64,000 nt of DNA from Antedon mediterranea. Its lineage: Eukaryota; Echinodermata; Crinoidea; Comatulida; Antedonidae. Below the pieces are notes generated by a model. The model had not been told where the DNA came from. It was given only the letters and a program-made list of their open reading frames with translations, and did no database searches. Location: positions 27,032,070 through 27,096,069 of the forward strand of contig NC_092671.1 of assembly GCF_964355755.1 (NCBI RefSeq). The letters are read 5' to 3'. This document shows positions 47,515-59,505 of this stretch, piece by piece; the stretch's first letter is position 1, and each line of letters starts with the position of its first letter. A program made the position numbers and the translations under genes.

Positions 47515-47984
47515 CAGAGTTGGCACACTTTGTTGGGTCATAAATGTCCCCTTTAAAGGGGTTCTGTTGTAATTATATATTGTCTATATTATTATAATCA
47601 AAAGTGTTTAATTAGAAATGTAAATGTCCCAATTCATTCAAATAAAATTATTAGAAATTTATAAAGTAAATCGAGTATAATAAAGTATACAATATTATGT
47701 TAACTTTTTTGAATGAGACAATTTTTTTATTACATTTAATAATCACAATTTCATAAATCAAATTTTGTTCACATGTCTGATGACAGATTGAAGTAGTAGT
47801 AGCTCTCTAAAACTGCGTTCATGAATTGAGTATTTCATCTAGCCCAATCGATTTTTAAAAACTTGACAGATTGATAGTACACTATAGGGTTCTCACCAGG
47901 AGGGCCGGTCAGTGGGGTTTCAGTACCCGTTTAATAGTCAGTTTCAGAAAGAGTTCCGATTGTAAAATAACAAGATCTTCTAAA

Positions 47985-49009
47985 TATACTGCAGAAGTGA
48001 ACGTTCCGTCATGGTTTGCACACAGATTACAGACAGAAAGCAACGTTCCGTCATGGTTTGAACACAGATTACACACAGAAAGCAGAAGTGAACGTTCCGT
48101 CATGGTTTGAACACAGATTACACACAGAAAGCAACGTTCCGTCATGGTTTGAACACAGATTACACACAGAAAGCAGAAGTGAACGTTCCGTCATGGTTTG
48201 AACACAGATTACAGACAGAAAGCAGAAGTGAATGTTCCGTCATGGTTTGAACACAGATTACAGACAGAAAGCAGAAGTGAATGTTCCGTCATGGTTTGAA
48301 CACAGATTACAGACAGACAGCAGAAGTGAATGTTCCGTCATGGTTTGAACACAGATTACAGACAGAAAGCAGAAGTGAATGTTCCGTCATGGTTTCAACA
48401 CAGATTATAGACAGAAAGCAGAAGTGAATGTTCCGTCATGGTTTGAACACAGATTACAGACAGACAGCAGAAGTGAACGTTCCGTCATGGTTTGAACACA
48501 GATTACAGACAGAAAGCAGAAGTGAATGTTCCGTCATGGTTTGAACACAGATTATAGACACAAAGCAGAAGTGAATGTTCCGTCATGGTTTGAACACAGA
48601 TTACAGACAGAAAGCAGAAGTGAATGTTCCGTCATGGTTTGAACACAGATTATAGACACAAAGCAGAAGTGAATGTTCCGTCATGGTTTGAACACAGATT
48701 ACAGACAGAAAGCAGAAGTGAATGTTCCGTCATGGTTTGAACACAGATTATAGACACAAAGCAGAAGTGAATGTTCCGTCATGGTTTGAACACAGATTAC
48801 AGACAGACAGCAGAAGTGAACGTTCCGTCATGGTTTGAACACAGATTACAGACAGAAAGCAGAAGTGAATGTTCCGTCATGGTTTGAACACAGATTATAG
48901 ACACAAAGCAGAAGTGAATGTTCCGTCATGGTTTGAACACAGATTACAGACAGACAGCAGAAGTGAACGTTCCGTCATGGTTTGAACACAGATTACAGAC
49001 AGAAAGCAG
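47985..49009. repeat. 49-bp minisatellite, about 21 copies, with subtypes
   Basis: The unit contains GTTCCGTCATGGTTTGAACA, CAGATTA and GCAGAAGTGA, with a 49-base period. A few early copies lack seven bases and have a 42-base period. From about 48480 on, three unit types (ATTATAGACACAAAG, ATTACAGACAGAAAG and ATTACAGACAGACAG) alternate in a regular order, so there is a higher-order structure. The unit is not a multiple of three, so open frames across it are artefacts. It lies between the two GPCR genes. Confidence 0.95.
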
Positions 49010-49427
49010 TTTGTATTACTACAAAGTTCCTTAGATTTGTTGGTCACATGATGATGAATCAAAATAGTGCAAGATGGATGGAACTGACCGGTGCAGGGGC
49101 ACAGCCAGTGAGGGGGTCACGGGTGTCCTGAGCCCCCTGATTTTGTTGGGAAAAAAATTAATCGTCAAATCGCAATTTTATCAACTTAAAAATTGAAACA
49201 AACAACGTATTGATGCAAAGTGCAATATTGCGTAACATAAGTCGGAACCAACAACGTAAAAGTGCTGCAAACATTGCTACGGGCAGTTTTTTTTCAAGCA
49301 ACAACAAAAGGCAACTGGGAATGAATGAGGAGGATGAACCAGGTCAAAGTCTATGGCAACTAACGTTGACGAGAAAACCAAGCAGGTTTGATTTCACGTA
49401 TGTAGATGCAGGAGAAAACACAACTTG

Positions 49428-49562
49428 GTTCCTGCTAGAGAGCAACGCAAAGACGTAGACACAATGCAAGTGAATTGACAATGACAAGTGACAATTCAAT
49501 AAATCAATCGCTTGTGAATGGCAAAATTGCTTACGTTGTACTTACGTCCTTGTGTAGGGAAC
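49428..49562. mobile_element. MITE A, copy 2
   Basis: Begins GTTCCTGCTAGAGAGCAACG and ends TTGTGTAGGGAAC. Internal words GCAAAGACGTAGACACAATG, AAGTGAATTGACAATGACAA and CAATCGCTTGTGAATGGCAA match copy 1 at 1780-1924 in order. Confidence 0.75.
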
Positions 49563-49567
49563 CATGC

Positions 49568-49670
49568 TTACGACGAGAAGTCAAATGGGGTGGTTAAGGG
49601 AGGTACGTTTATACCATCCGACGAGAAGTCAAATGGGGTAGTTAAGGGAGGTACGTTTATACCCTCCCAC
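49568..49670. repeat. 50-bp direct duplication
   Basis: ACGACGAGAAGTCAAATGGG plus GTGGTTAAGGGAGGTACGTTTATACC occurs twice in a row with two differences, immediately after MITE A copy 2. Confidence 0.9.
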
Positions 49671-50676
49671 TTACATCATTTATTATTACATACGATTATA
49701 AAAATCATATCATTTAAATTTAATGGTGTATCATATTGATAGACTTGTCGCTAACATTTTTACCAATAAATTTGATCTTGATTGCTTCCAATTAAACCAC
49801 CAATTTTTTTCCCTAATACAGACAATATAAATACCTGGTAGCTTACTTTTTGTTACAATTTTAGATCTTAATTCTCTTCATTTACATCCACATTGTTCAA
49901 CAACCCCATGTGTTTGTAGAAGTTATGGTATATGAATCCAACTACTGTATTGTTTCCAATTGTTAATTATTTAGGGTCTTTTTGATTTGCACGTTCATTA
50001 TGTCGACAGATACCCTATGATGTCTACTGGCATGTCGGCCTATTATTTAACATATCTCTTGTACAGCAGTAGTTACACAACATAAATGGCTTGCGTTTAT
50101 AAAAATGTATCTAAATGAATTACTATATTAAGTCCATAGGCCTACTGACATTTGGGAGTTGGTAGCTTGATAGTGAACTTGTAGTACACAATGTGGCAAT
50201 ATCAACCATTTTAGATATTGAACTCCAATGTTAGAAAATAACATTGTGTTAGTTTTTTAACCTTCCCTAGAAACACAATCTTCTATAAACATGCATAAAA
50301 TTGCATAAAATCTACAGTATACCATGAAGAATGTCCCAGTCATGCTGAAAAGTAACCATCATCAAATACAATATTTATTATGGTTGTGAAAATATGTACT
50401 ACAGTATACCTAACTATCAAAACCCTATGTCTGTTTGACAAAACTAGTCTGTTGGTAAATTAAAATGATTCGGAAGAGATTCATTATTAAAGTGGGGTAA
50501 ATTAAATTGTTATCCAAGTTTAATTGTTGATTTCTGATCTGAACTCTGTATGCATAATTAATTTTAATTTTTTTTTAAATTTTTATGTAGAAAAACATGT
50601 GGGATAAATTCCAGAAAATGTTGATTATTGCATCATAATCTCTTTTTCGGATTATGTTTTTATTAAACAAAATGTA
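49671..50676. other. Non-coding upstream region of GPCR 2
   Basis: No gene seen. The part at about 50577-50660 (GGGATAAATTCCAGAAAATG, then TTGATTATTGCATCATAA) has a close relative at about 63330-63375. Confidence 0.5.
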
Positions 50677-50689
50677 TGTAGTATGTCAT

Positions 50690-50790
50690 TTTGATTGGTT
50701 CAGAAATGGAAGTTTCTCATTGGTTAAGAGATTATATTGCCTGCTTTATAAATGCAAGGAAAACTGAACAGAATCAGAACAAGTTATTAC
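50690..50790 (+). promoter_or_regulatory. Core promoter of GPCR gene 2
   Basis: Inverted CCAAT boxes at about 50693 (GATTGGTTC) and 50719 (CATTGGTTAAG) are followed by a TTTATAAA box at 50745-50752, about 110 bp before the ATG. The layout copies that of GPCR gene 1. A five-codon upstream ORF (ATG at 50852, ending in the TGA within ATGGCTGAT) overlaps the start codon and could lower translation. Confidence 0.6.
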
Positions 50791-50861
50791 TTTGATTGTA
50801 GAGGACAGTCTGAGAAGTTTATTGAATTATATACTCTGTTTTAGTGTGTCAATGTATTCAA

Positions 50862-51728
50862 ATGGCTGATTATAATATTAGTGATGATTGTTCTATTTCG
50901 GTTGATGCTCACTTACGTTTTAAATATGCAGCATCTATTGTTGCAATTGCTTTCAATCTACTAATCATTGTAATGATTTTAAAATTTAAAAACTTGCAAA
51001 ATATACCAAATATTTTCATTTTCAACCTGGCTGTACTGGACTGTATAAATGGTTTATTTTATTTTGGTAGCAACGTTTGGAGAACATTTTATTGTTTTAG
51101 CCCTTCATACACTTTTTGTGTGTTTTTTCACGGATGGGAATTTTGGAAGAGTTTAAACATTGCTTATGTTTTGGCTGTTTTAAGTGTTGATAGATATATC
51201 GCCATCGTGCATTGCATTTCGTCGAAGGCTTATCGTACAAAAAAAGCTGCAAAATATGTTTGTTTTATAACTTTAATAGTTTCAGGATTGGTTTCCATAC
51301 CAATATGGGTACATACACACATTCTGGAGTGGGAAGGCATTAATTATTGTCAAATAAGACAATTCAACGAATACTTTAAGTATTACATGTTTTCTCTGAA
51401 CTTTGCAATACCGTCAATTGCTATCATTCTCTTTTCTGTGTTGACTGTCTATTCCTTGGCTTCAAAACAAAGGATTGAACAAAACATTACAACAACAAGG
51501 CGGAGATCATTAAAGCGTGCGCTCATCGTTGCTATTTTGATTGTCATGGTCTATGTTACACTGTTTGCGCCATTTTACATTTCTGTAACTTTTACAGATC
51601 TTCAGTCAGATACTCACGCAGTGGTTGTTGGTTTGTTGTTTTCTAATAGTATATTACTTCCACTTTTGTACACATTTATTGGACAAAATTTTAGACAGAG
51701 TTTCTTACAAATGCTTGGATGGAAGTAA
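50862..51728 (+). CDS. Class-A G-protein-coupled receptor 2, paralogue of receptor 1, short tail
   Basis: 288 residues from the ATG at 50862 (MADYNISDDC...). The TM1-TM2 segment SIVAIAFNLLIIVMILKFKN and the following NLQNIPNIFIFNLAVLDCIN are identical to receptor 1. D60 (TM2), DRY 110-112 and P237 (TM6) are kept. The TM7 NPxxY is LPLLY (266-270), so the conserved Asn is lost. The chain stops 18 residues after LPLLY, removing the Cys- and Ser/Thr-rich tail of receptor 1. Downstream of the stop, ACACATTCATTGGACACAAT partly repeats the TM7/helix-8 coding text. Signalling competence is uncertain; it may be a diverging or decaying duplicate. Same strand as receptor 1 and the neurabin exons. Confidence 0.9.
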   Translation: MADYNISDDCSISVDAHLRFKYAASIVAIAFNLLIIVMILKFKNLQNIPNIFIFNLAVLDCINGLFYFGSNVWRTFYCFSPSYTFCVFFHGWEFWKSLNIAYVLAVLSVDRYIAIVHCISSKAYRTKKAAKYVCFITLIVSGLVSIPIWVHTHILEWEGINYCQIRQFNEYFKYYMFSLNFAIPSIAIILFSVLTVYSLASKQRIEQNITTTRRRSLKRALIVAILIVMVYVTLFAPFYISVTFTDLQSDTHAVVVGLLFSNSILLPLLYTFIGQNFRQSFLQMLGWK

Positions 51729-54700
51729 GGAAGAACACATGCTATTAGACCACTTAGAAATTGTTGCAAAAAAAAGTTGCACTTTTTTACACATTCATTG
51801 GACACAATTTTAGACACATTAAATATTATGCATTAAATACTATTTTTGCATAGCAATTAAAAGACATATAATTCTAAATAGAAACTTGATTTACAAAGTT
51901 TACATACCAGTACAAATGTGTAGTTCATAACACGTTACAAAAAGAAATTTTGACACGACCGGATGCATGGAGACTGCCCACATCATTGTTGTATATGGAC
52001 TTTCCAGGAACTTTTAAAATACATACCATTTAGATCTCAGAAGATGACAGATTAGTGTTGGTTTATCCAGGTACTGCCTGTAGCGGCACTCATACACCAT
52101 CAGCACCACTAAACTTTAATGTAAAGCTATGTATTGATCAATGATATTTGACAAATGATAATCGCAAACCTTATAAATTGGAAAAGAACAATAATCAAAA
52201 GAACAGCTAATGTAATAGGATTGATATCTGACATATGATCAAAGACTGCATCACATTCAATGTACATTACTACATCTTATAAAACTCATTTTATGCCAAA
52301 CATCACTTTTTTTTATAAACAACTTTCTATAATAAGTTGTTATGAAATTATAACTTTCTAAACAATTACATTTTAACAATTAGATTTTAGTAAATAGTAC
52401 ATAATCTTTTGCTTAATTGTAAAAAATCCTATAAAAGATCAAAAGGAAAAAGAAACTTGAATCGGTTAAACCCTGTTTCCACAGGTAGTTTGTCTATTAC
52501 TTTTTGGCTGTGAAAACACGCCATACAAAGAGATGGCATGATGTATATTATTTTGCCATGAGGTCAAATAGTAGTGTGGACGAAAGATGGAAAATAATGT
52601 TACAGCACACAGGGACTTTCAGTAGTTCTAATAATATAGATATTCTCTCATTTTCTTTGTACATAAACTAAACATCAGTTAATACTACATTTTTTTTCTC
52701 CAGTTGATTAAAAAATGTTTTTATCATGTTTTATTGAATTGAATTGTTTCTATTGCCTGGAAAGTGGTTATAGATTATGACATTATGTTTAATGTACTGC
52801 CAGTATGTAATTACACACTCATCATTAAAAGTAAACAGTACACCAAATATTGCATCCACTCCAGAAATGTTATGTAGTGTCAAGTTAATGTGCAGCTACA
52901 GTAAAATTAATCATTATACTACCTGTATAATAAAAATCATCACATGACTATGAATTCTGAAGAGATTATTTATTAACAGCGTCCTGCATTGACTGTTATG
53001 ATAAGATCTACTTAGGCCTAGGTGGTTTAAATAATAACAGAAGAATTTCCATCAATATAAGCCTACATTAAAAATAATATTATCAAGTAGGCCGTATAAT
53101 ATAACAGGCTACTACCATGAGTATTGACCAATCACAAACGGTCTTTCATCACATCGATGAAGGGCGAATAACACATGAGGGCGCTATGTATGCATACATG
53201 TAGGTTAAATAGTTGATTAATTTCTTCAAGCAAGTTAGGTGGCGCAGCAGGTAAACGTTGTCTCGGGATGATGTGGACTAATCTTCGCAATGACAGGGAC
53301 ACGATAATCACACAAAAATTACTCGGTCAATATGATCGTACTCAAGGAAATATACGATTTACAATCCTTTCATCATAGTCATGTGATGCAATTTCAACCA
53401 ATCACGTTCACGTATTACATAGGCTATGTAATATAACAGATTATGACTGAAGTTGGACAGTTAGTATCAAGTTTACACTAGATTTGAACTCGTCACTATG
53501 GTCGAGTTAGGTTATCCGCCGCGAAAATGCCATGTGCCTGTCGTTGATGATATGATGTCACAACATCCGATGCGCAAAATTTGTACATAAATTCGTATCT
53601 ACAATTCAACAGCTTTTAGAAAATGTTTTAATCATGAGTATCACTTTTCATTCTGAGGAGCTATAACATATTGAAATTTACTGTAATGATGAAAAAAGTG
53701 ATCCACAGCATCAAAATATGGGGGAAAATGGTATACGGATATTAGTAGAGATACAGGTACAAATCCCAAAAATGGGACCGAAAATGTGTTGCTAACAAAA
53801 TAATAAACAATATACACAAATGATACAAAAAGACTTAAAAACACTTTTCATAGCACCCTAGGCTCACGCTAGCTATAAATATTGTTTCAACAAAGTTTAA
53901 ACAAGGTTTATTAAATAAATGTAGGCCTAGCTTTTTTAGGCACAAAAACAATCAAGATCGAAATAAACTATTTCTTTGTTATATGCTACATTATGCGAGT
54001 TATAATATTATTCCAGATGAAAAATATTGATTTTTATATGGTTTTATCCATACGTAATTACACTGGCATTAAAGATATAACTTTAAAAATGTAGACCGTT
54101 ATGAGCCATATTTCGCCGATTTCTTATCGCGGGGAAATTCCCCACCAGAGACATAAATCGATCGAGAAGTAGGCCTAGGCTTTTAAATTATTTAACAAGT
54201 TTGTAGTCGGATTTCAGTATTGTACAGTAAAACCAAAAAACACCACCTCACTACCTTGTGCGATGTACGATCTTTTGTTCTTGCTGTAGATTGGTAGTCC
54301 ATTAATTATGAGGGTGTTTCAAAATGTGATAACTATTAAAATCGTGTCTCAACCACTGTGTAATCAAAGCGTTTAGTTAAAACTTGGATTCCCTCCCCCC
54401 CCCCAAATTGATAATCGATTGAAATATTACCACACCTTGTAATATCATGATCAGTTAAAAAAAATATTGTTATTAATTTAATCTTGCATTAATTAGATTT
54501 TGAATAGAGATAAGTATTTCCTGTATTAAACAACAAATTTGAATATTCTTTTTTTTTTAAGAATTAAATCGTAAACCAATATTGAATAATTATTTTAAAA
54601 TATTCTAAGCAGTCTTTAAAAAAATTATTTTTTTTTGTCGTTTCTCATCAGTATTCTTTTTTTATTTTTTCTAATACTGGATTGTAGTTTGGCTGTATAT

Positions 54701-54799
54701 TTAAACTTTTTTTGCCTTAACTTTTAAATAGATTTGCATGAGCACTGGTAAACATCCTTGTTAAAAGCAATCCAGTTTTTCCATTTTGAAATAAAGTTA
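51729..54799. other. Non-coding; nothing recognised with confidence
   Basis: AT-rich. A small plus-strand ORF of about 30 codons from near 53498 (MVELGYPPRKCHVPVVDDMM...) has no recognisable domain. Poly-C (11 bases) lies near 54395. AGGCCTA words recur. Confidence 0.4.
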
Positions 54800-54827
54800 T
54801 TAAGAGCCATTGTCTGTAAAAATCAAA

Positions 54828-57416
54828 CGCCCGTATTCTTAAACCGGACTTTAGTCGTAGTTCGAGCTAAAACTAAAAAAATGACGTCATTTTAATTCAT
54901 AAACCGAACTTCAACTAAATCGCCGACTAATTCAGGCCAACCTCGACTAAATCGAGACGGATTTTGATCGATTTTTTTAGTCCTGGAGGGGGCAGACTAA
55001 ATGTGACCCGATCTCGCAAAACCCTCTCTTTGTCGGCAATTCAAAATTCACGTAATCAGTCAGAATAAGTCCAAATCGACTACCCTGGCAGATTACATGT
55101 TTTTGCATTTTCGAAATGTTTCACTATTTAAGAATACGTCTACCTGATTTAAACTCCCGAAATTTAATTAAAATTATGAAAAAAGAGAGTTTTAAAAACA
55201 TGTATTTTCCTCAAGCCTAACAAATTATTCACGATCTACGCTAAAATTTTGCGTAAATTCAGTTGAAAGTTGACGAGTTTGACGACATTTTGATCGCCAG
55301 TTCACTGCACAATGTTGAAAGGTCACACATCAAAATAAAGCTCATCCATTTGACATTCCAAATATGGAAGTTTTAGGGCGGAGTTTAAAGAAGGAACCAA
55401 TGAAAACTTTGATTTACTATGACATAATTTCAGAAAATTCGGTTCTTCGAAGTTTCTGGAACAGCGAACTGCGTGTGTTGCTATGGCGCATCATCGCAAT
55501 AACAAACGTTATTTGTCAACGCGCTAGATGTTATACGCTCTACGCGCGGAAATAAAAAGTTGTTTACATTTTTGTGAGGTTATTTTCATTTTACACACAG
55601 CATGTCGTAAATTGGAATAAAAACGATTTTGATATTCAAAGTAAAGTGTTCGGCGTGTTCTGCAATAGCTGTAGCCTGTATTTGTTTATACCATAGTAAA
55701 ATAGACAATTCACGTCATAAATTCAATTGTATTTTCTATATTTTTTTGGGCTAGGCCTTAATTTTATTATGGTTTTGTAGGCCTACTACTAGACTAGTAC
55801 TACTATTACTGGGCCTAGCTTATTGTCAATAAATAGTTTTCTTTATACATTTTATATCCAATCGGCTCTTAATTATTTATTTAATTTATTGTCCAGTCCT
55901 TTCATCTTAAATGTTTTTTAAACTCATTGGATTCAAGTCCAAACATTACAGCGAATCTTCCATGTTATAAAAAAAAAAAATGTATTAAATCGTCAATACA
56001 ATGTTAGTATCTAGCAAGCTGTGACTCTGCAAGGCGCCAAACTTGTCTAGGCTAGTTTACTACTAACGCCAGCCCCAATGTCGATGCACCGCTGCCATAC
56101 ACGGCCTGATAAACACCCATCAGTAGGTCTTAATACAGTACAGGCGATGACGGCGAAAATCTTAAAAGGCCTAGCTAGGCCTAGCCTAGGCCTGCTTAGT
56201 TTTTCGCTGTTGATATCGTAAACATCTCCGAAACCAGTTAAAATAAGCTTGACGTTATAATGCTGCTTTTCAATAGTGCAAAATAGTTAATTCGAGTGAC
56301 TAAATAGGTTAAAACGGCGTCTGAAATCAGTCAAATTGACTATGATGTGCACGCTGCTATTATATCGCACACACTTCCTGGTATGACGTCATTGTGCCTT
56401 AGACCAAAATACCGCGTTGTTACGGAGCGAGTTTTCAGCGCGTATCAAAAAGAATTTCATTGCAAACTTCAAACGCGATTTTCTCGTAAACTAATTGAAT
56501 GATTTGTAAGTTTTTAAAATGTAATAACTTTTTAAATATTTACTCAATTTTTATGAAATAAACACCACTACAAAGCTTATGATTCAAATAATCCAAATAT
56601 ATAAAAAAATACAAAATGAATATTTCCGACAAAAGTAGGGTTTTGCCAGATCGGGTCACAAATGGTCGACTAAATGGTTTTTAAACGATGTTTATAAAAA
56701 AACGTAACAGTCATTGAGTTGTTATATTGGCCAGATATTGAAGAATGAAATATCTATATTTATATTAGCTTAATTAAATATACATTGGTATAAATTATAA
56801 TAATGAAAATCATCTTTATTTACAACTGTATACAAATTACATTATTTTCTTCGCGCAAGTCCGACTTGAGCTACGTCACGCCATAGCGACAATGCGAGAT
56901 GCGGCAATTCACCACGCGATGGAATGTTTAGGGGGCCTAGCGCTTTCTTGTCACGCTATGAAGTGCGTGGTTCGTGGCGATTATACTTTGTTGGGGGCCT
57001 AGAAAATATAAAAGTTACCGTACCGCCATAGTTCCTAAATATATTTTTAAGATTTTATTTGTTGTTAATCAAATATACTTCACTGTTAAATTAATACTGA
57101 TATTGTTCTAATAATTAACGATTAAAATTATTTTTCATGTATATAGTCCTGATGCGTAAAAAGTGTTGTAAGAAATGGAAAGTGATATCAATGCGCAAAA
57201 TTTCGTCTGCTCCTCAAATACTCTCTTGTCATTGGCCAATGTATAGCCTTTGTTACCCAGACGTGTGCAACTCGACTAAAAGCTCGACTTCATTAAGTCG
57301 AACTGCAAACTTCGACTACTTCGTTTTTGAATCGAATGTGAAGTAATAGCTCGAACTACGACTTTTCCAAGTCGAACTTCGAACTACAACTAAAGTCCGG
57401 TTTAAGAATACGGGCG
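54828..57416. mobile_element. Middle nested element, 2.6 kb
   Basis: Ends CGCCCGTATTCTTAAACCGG and its exact reverse complement. The inverted repeat goes on through ACTTTAGTYGTAGTTCGA and TCGAACTT-rich subterminal text. AAA lies on both sides (54825-54827 and 57417-57419), a possible 3-bp duplication. It lies inside the left terminal repeat of the outer element and splits it 28 bases from the end. About 930 bp of its own sequence remains without the inner insertion. Confidence 0.85.
55003..56659. mobile_element. Inner nested element, 1.66 kb
   Basis: Ends GTGACCCGATCTCGCAAAAC and, on the reverse strand, GTGACCCGATCTGGCAAAAC, continuing CCT.C.TTTGTCGG. Flanked by AAAT on both sides (54999-55002 and 56660-56663). 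It contains ordinary AT-rich text plus a GC-rich part around 56030-56220 with AGGCCTA words. The 63-codon frame at 55364 is not recognisable. Non-autonomous. Confidence 0.8.
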
Positions 57417-58374
57417 AAAGATTTGGTGGCAGATGTAAAAAAATGGATTTCTCTCAAATTTTTACCATGAAAATAGACATTTCAATAAAAAGCATATCTA
57501 CAACATTCATTTTAATTTTTAGCCTCCGTTGCCATGACAACGGTCAATTATCCAAATGTTGATGTTTTTGCCATTTTTCACAGATTTTCTATAGTGAAAA
57601 AGTACAACCAAAAATACTTACAGTATACAGTTTTTGTTTATTGCAGTGTAAACAACAAGTATTGAGTTCCATTTTATGTAGAAAAAAAAAATTTACAAAA
57701 TGGAGTTTGGTTGATACCATTATTTTAAAAAGGGGTGTTTAAAAATTTTTTTTTTTTTTATAAAAGTATACCTCATAAACGTACCTATAACTTCCAAAGT
57801 GGTGTTTTTATATAAATGAGGTTTTGTAATTTGATAGTCAGTAGGTTTTTCAACAATAATCATGAAAAAAAAACTGGGGTAAATTTTGTACATAGGTTTT
57901 GTGTTGCCAGGAAAATACGGAAAATACAAAAAAATACAAACAAAACATTAAGAAATAAAACAAATGAAACAAAATTTAAATATGGCTAATCCAATAATAA
58001 AATGTATATGTGGCTTGTCATAATGCTACTAGAGTCATACGAATAGTTAAGATAAAATACGAGAATGTGTTGCCAGGTTTATTTCAATTAATTGCCAGAA
58101 AAACAGTATTTTAGTTGATGGAAAATAATGTTAAACTTTGAAATAATTGCGTCGAGGTTTTTATAAATTTTTTCATCTATTTTGTGTAGAGAGATACAGA
58201 AAGACGTCCCAAAAAAATCTGACCTTTTAAATAGGTCATTTGAGGTCAAAAGGGTCAGAATGCAAAACAGGTACAGGTCTCCACTTTACTACAACTATTA
58301 CCGTAATGTTTTATCAAAATTTACAATATAGTTCATAAGAATTCTCAACAATTTTCATTTTTTTCCTATAGTGT

Positions 58375-59035
58375 TACCTTAGCAACCATTTCTATGTGTA
58401 ACTAAGGAAAGTAATTTAAAAAAACGAAAACAAATTGGCGTATAAATACAAAGAATTTATTGCATTTGTAATTTTTTACCTATAGTGTATTGTTTCTATA
58501 CGTAACTAAGTACAATATTTTTAATACGGGGTTTCATGACTACAAAAAATTGATTACATTTTCCCAAATTTACTTATCTACTGAATCCCAGGAAATGTCT
58601 GATCTTGTGAAAGGGTCATTTGTTGGGTCAAATTATGTCAAAATGTATTATTTATGTTATCTTAGAATGTGTTTCTATGCGTAACTACGGATAATTGTTT
58701 TTTAAAAATACAGTTGAACCTCCCGTAAGTGGCCACCCTCGGAACCTGGAAAAGTGGCCGCTTATGGGCGGTGACCCCTTACAGAAGATTCTGCCGATTA
58801 AGGGCCAAAATCACGTATTATGGCTATGCACGATATTCTTAACGCAATGAGCCTCTCAATTTTCCAGCTAATTGTATTATCATTTATAATCAGGTGGTTT
58901 AGTATTTTTTAGCATTTTCAGACAAATTTTAAAAGCTTTTATCATAGGAAAAATGGTCGGTCAAAATCTAAATAATATCTCAATATTAGTTACCATAGTA
59001 ACTGTTGCTATGCACAACTAAGGGAAATTAAATAA
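58375..59035 (+). repeat. Dispersed TTTCTATGYGTAACTAAGG motif inside the outer element
   Basis: Related words occur at about 58387-58410 (CATTTCTATGTGTAACTAAG), 58491-58510 (GTTTCTATACGTAACTAAGT), 58670-58690 (GTTTCTATGCGTAACTACGG) and 59004-59027 (GTTGCTATGCACAACTAAGG), each preceded by a TAGTGTTACC/TTACCATAG-like phrase. They form an irregular array in the core of the element. Confidence 0.6.
58711..58815 (+). mobile_element. Single end of a pogo-like element
   Basis: TA followed by CAGTTGAACCTCCCGTAAGT and GGCCACC...AAAGTGGCCGCTTATGGG is the typical look of a Tc1/mariner-pogo terminus. No matching second end was found, so it is a solo or truncated copy within the outer nested element. Confidence 0.5.
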
Positions 59036-59469
59036 TTATCAGATAATTATTAATTAATAATTACTACTGAATCCAACCATCACAGTAAAAAAAATATAGA
59101 ATTTAAAACCAATATTTAGTATAAAGTGCGATATTTTACATGCTGACCTTAAATGAAATTAAATTTCACATAATGGCTTCAATATTTGTTATGTAGCATT
59201 AACATACGCCTGAGTATATCATTGACTTTTGATTGGTTCAATTTTGGGAAGGGGAAAGTGGTGGATCCAAGAGTTTGAAATAGTTAAGGGTTGGAGGCGA
59301 GGGTCTAAAAACTTGGGGTGGAAGGAGGGAGGTGTAGGATGGAGGAGTTTGAATCTGTCTATTGGTTGGGGCAATGGTAGCGGCAGTGTGGGTGGTGCTT
59401 GTCTGCATGAATTTGACACTCTATAGTAGATGATCGACCAAAGTGTTGTACTTTATCTTTTTTTGGTTA

Positions 59470-59505
59470 TTGTCGGGGTGGGGGGAGGGGGGGGGGTATG
59501 GGAGT
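59470..59505 (+). other. G-rich tract with quadruplex potential
   Basis: GTCGGGGTGGGGGGAGGGGG and following G residues. It lies next to a purine-rich stretch from 59250 to 59360. The plus and minus open frames there are mirror images of low-complexity sequence. Confidence 0.5.

Noticed and set aside
47871-49009. CRISPR-like array or repeat protein
   Set aside because: The 49-bp units are contiguous with no unique spacers, the period is not a multiple of three, and the genome is clearly animal.
53498-53590. Small 30-codon ORF MVELGYPPRKC...
   Set aside because: Too short and without domain, splice or repeat context to call as a gene.
59219-59426. Mirror-image ORFs on both strands, Pro-rich and Gly/Trp-rich
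   Set aside because: Low-complexity purine-rich DNA with no stops on either strand; no other evidence for coding.
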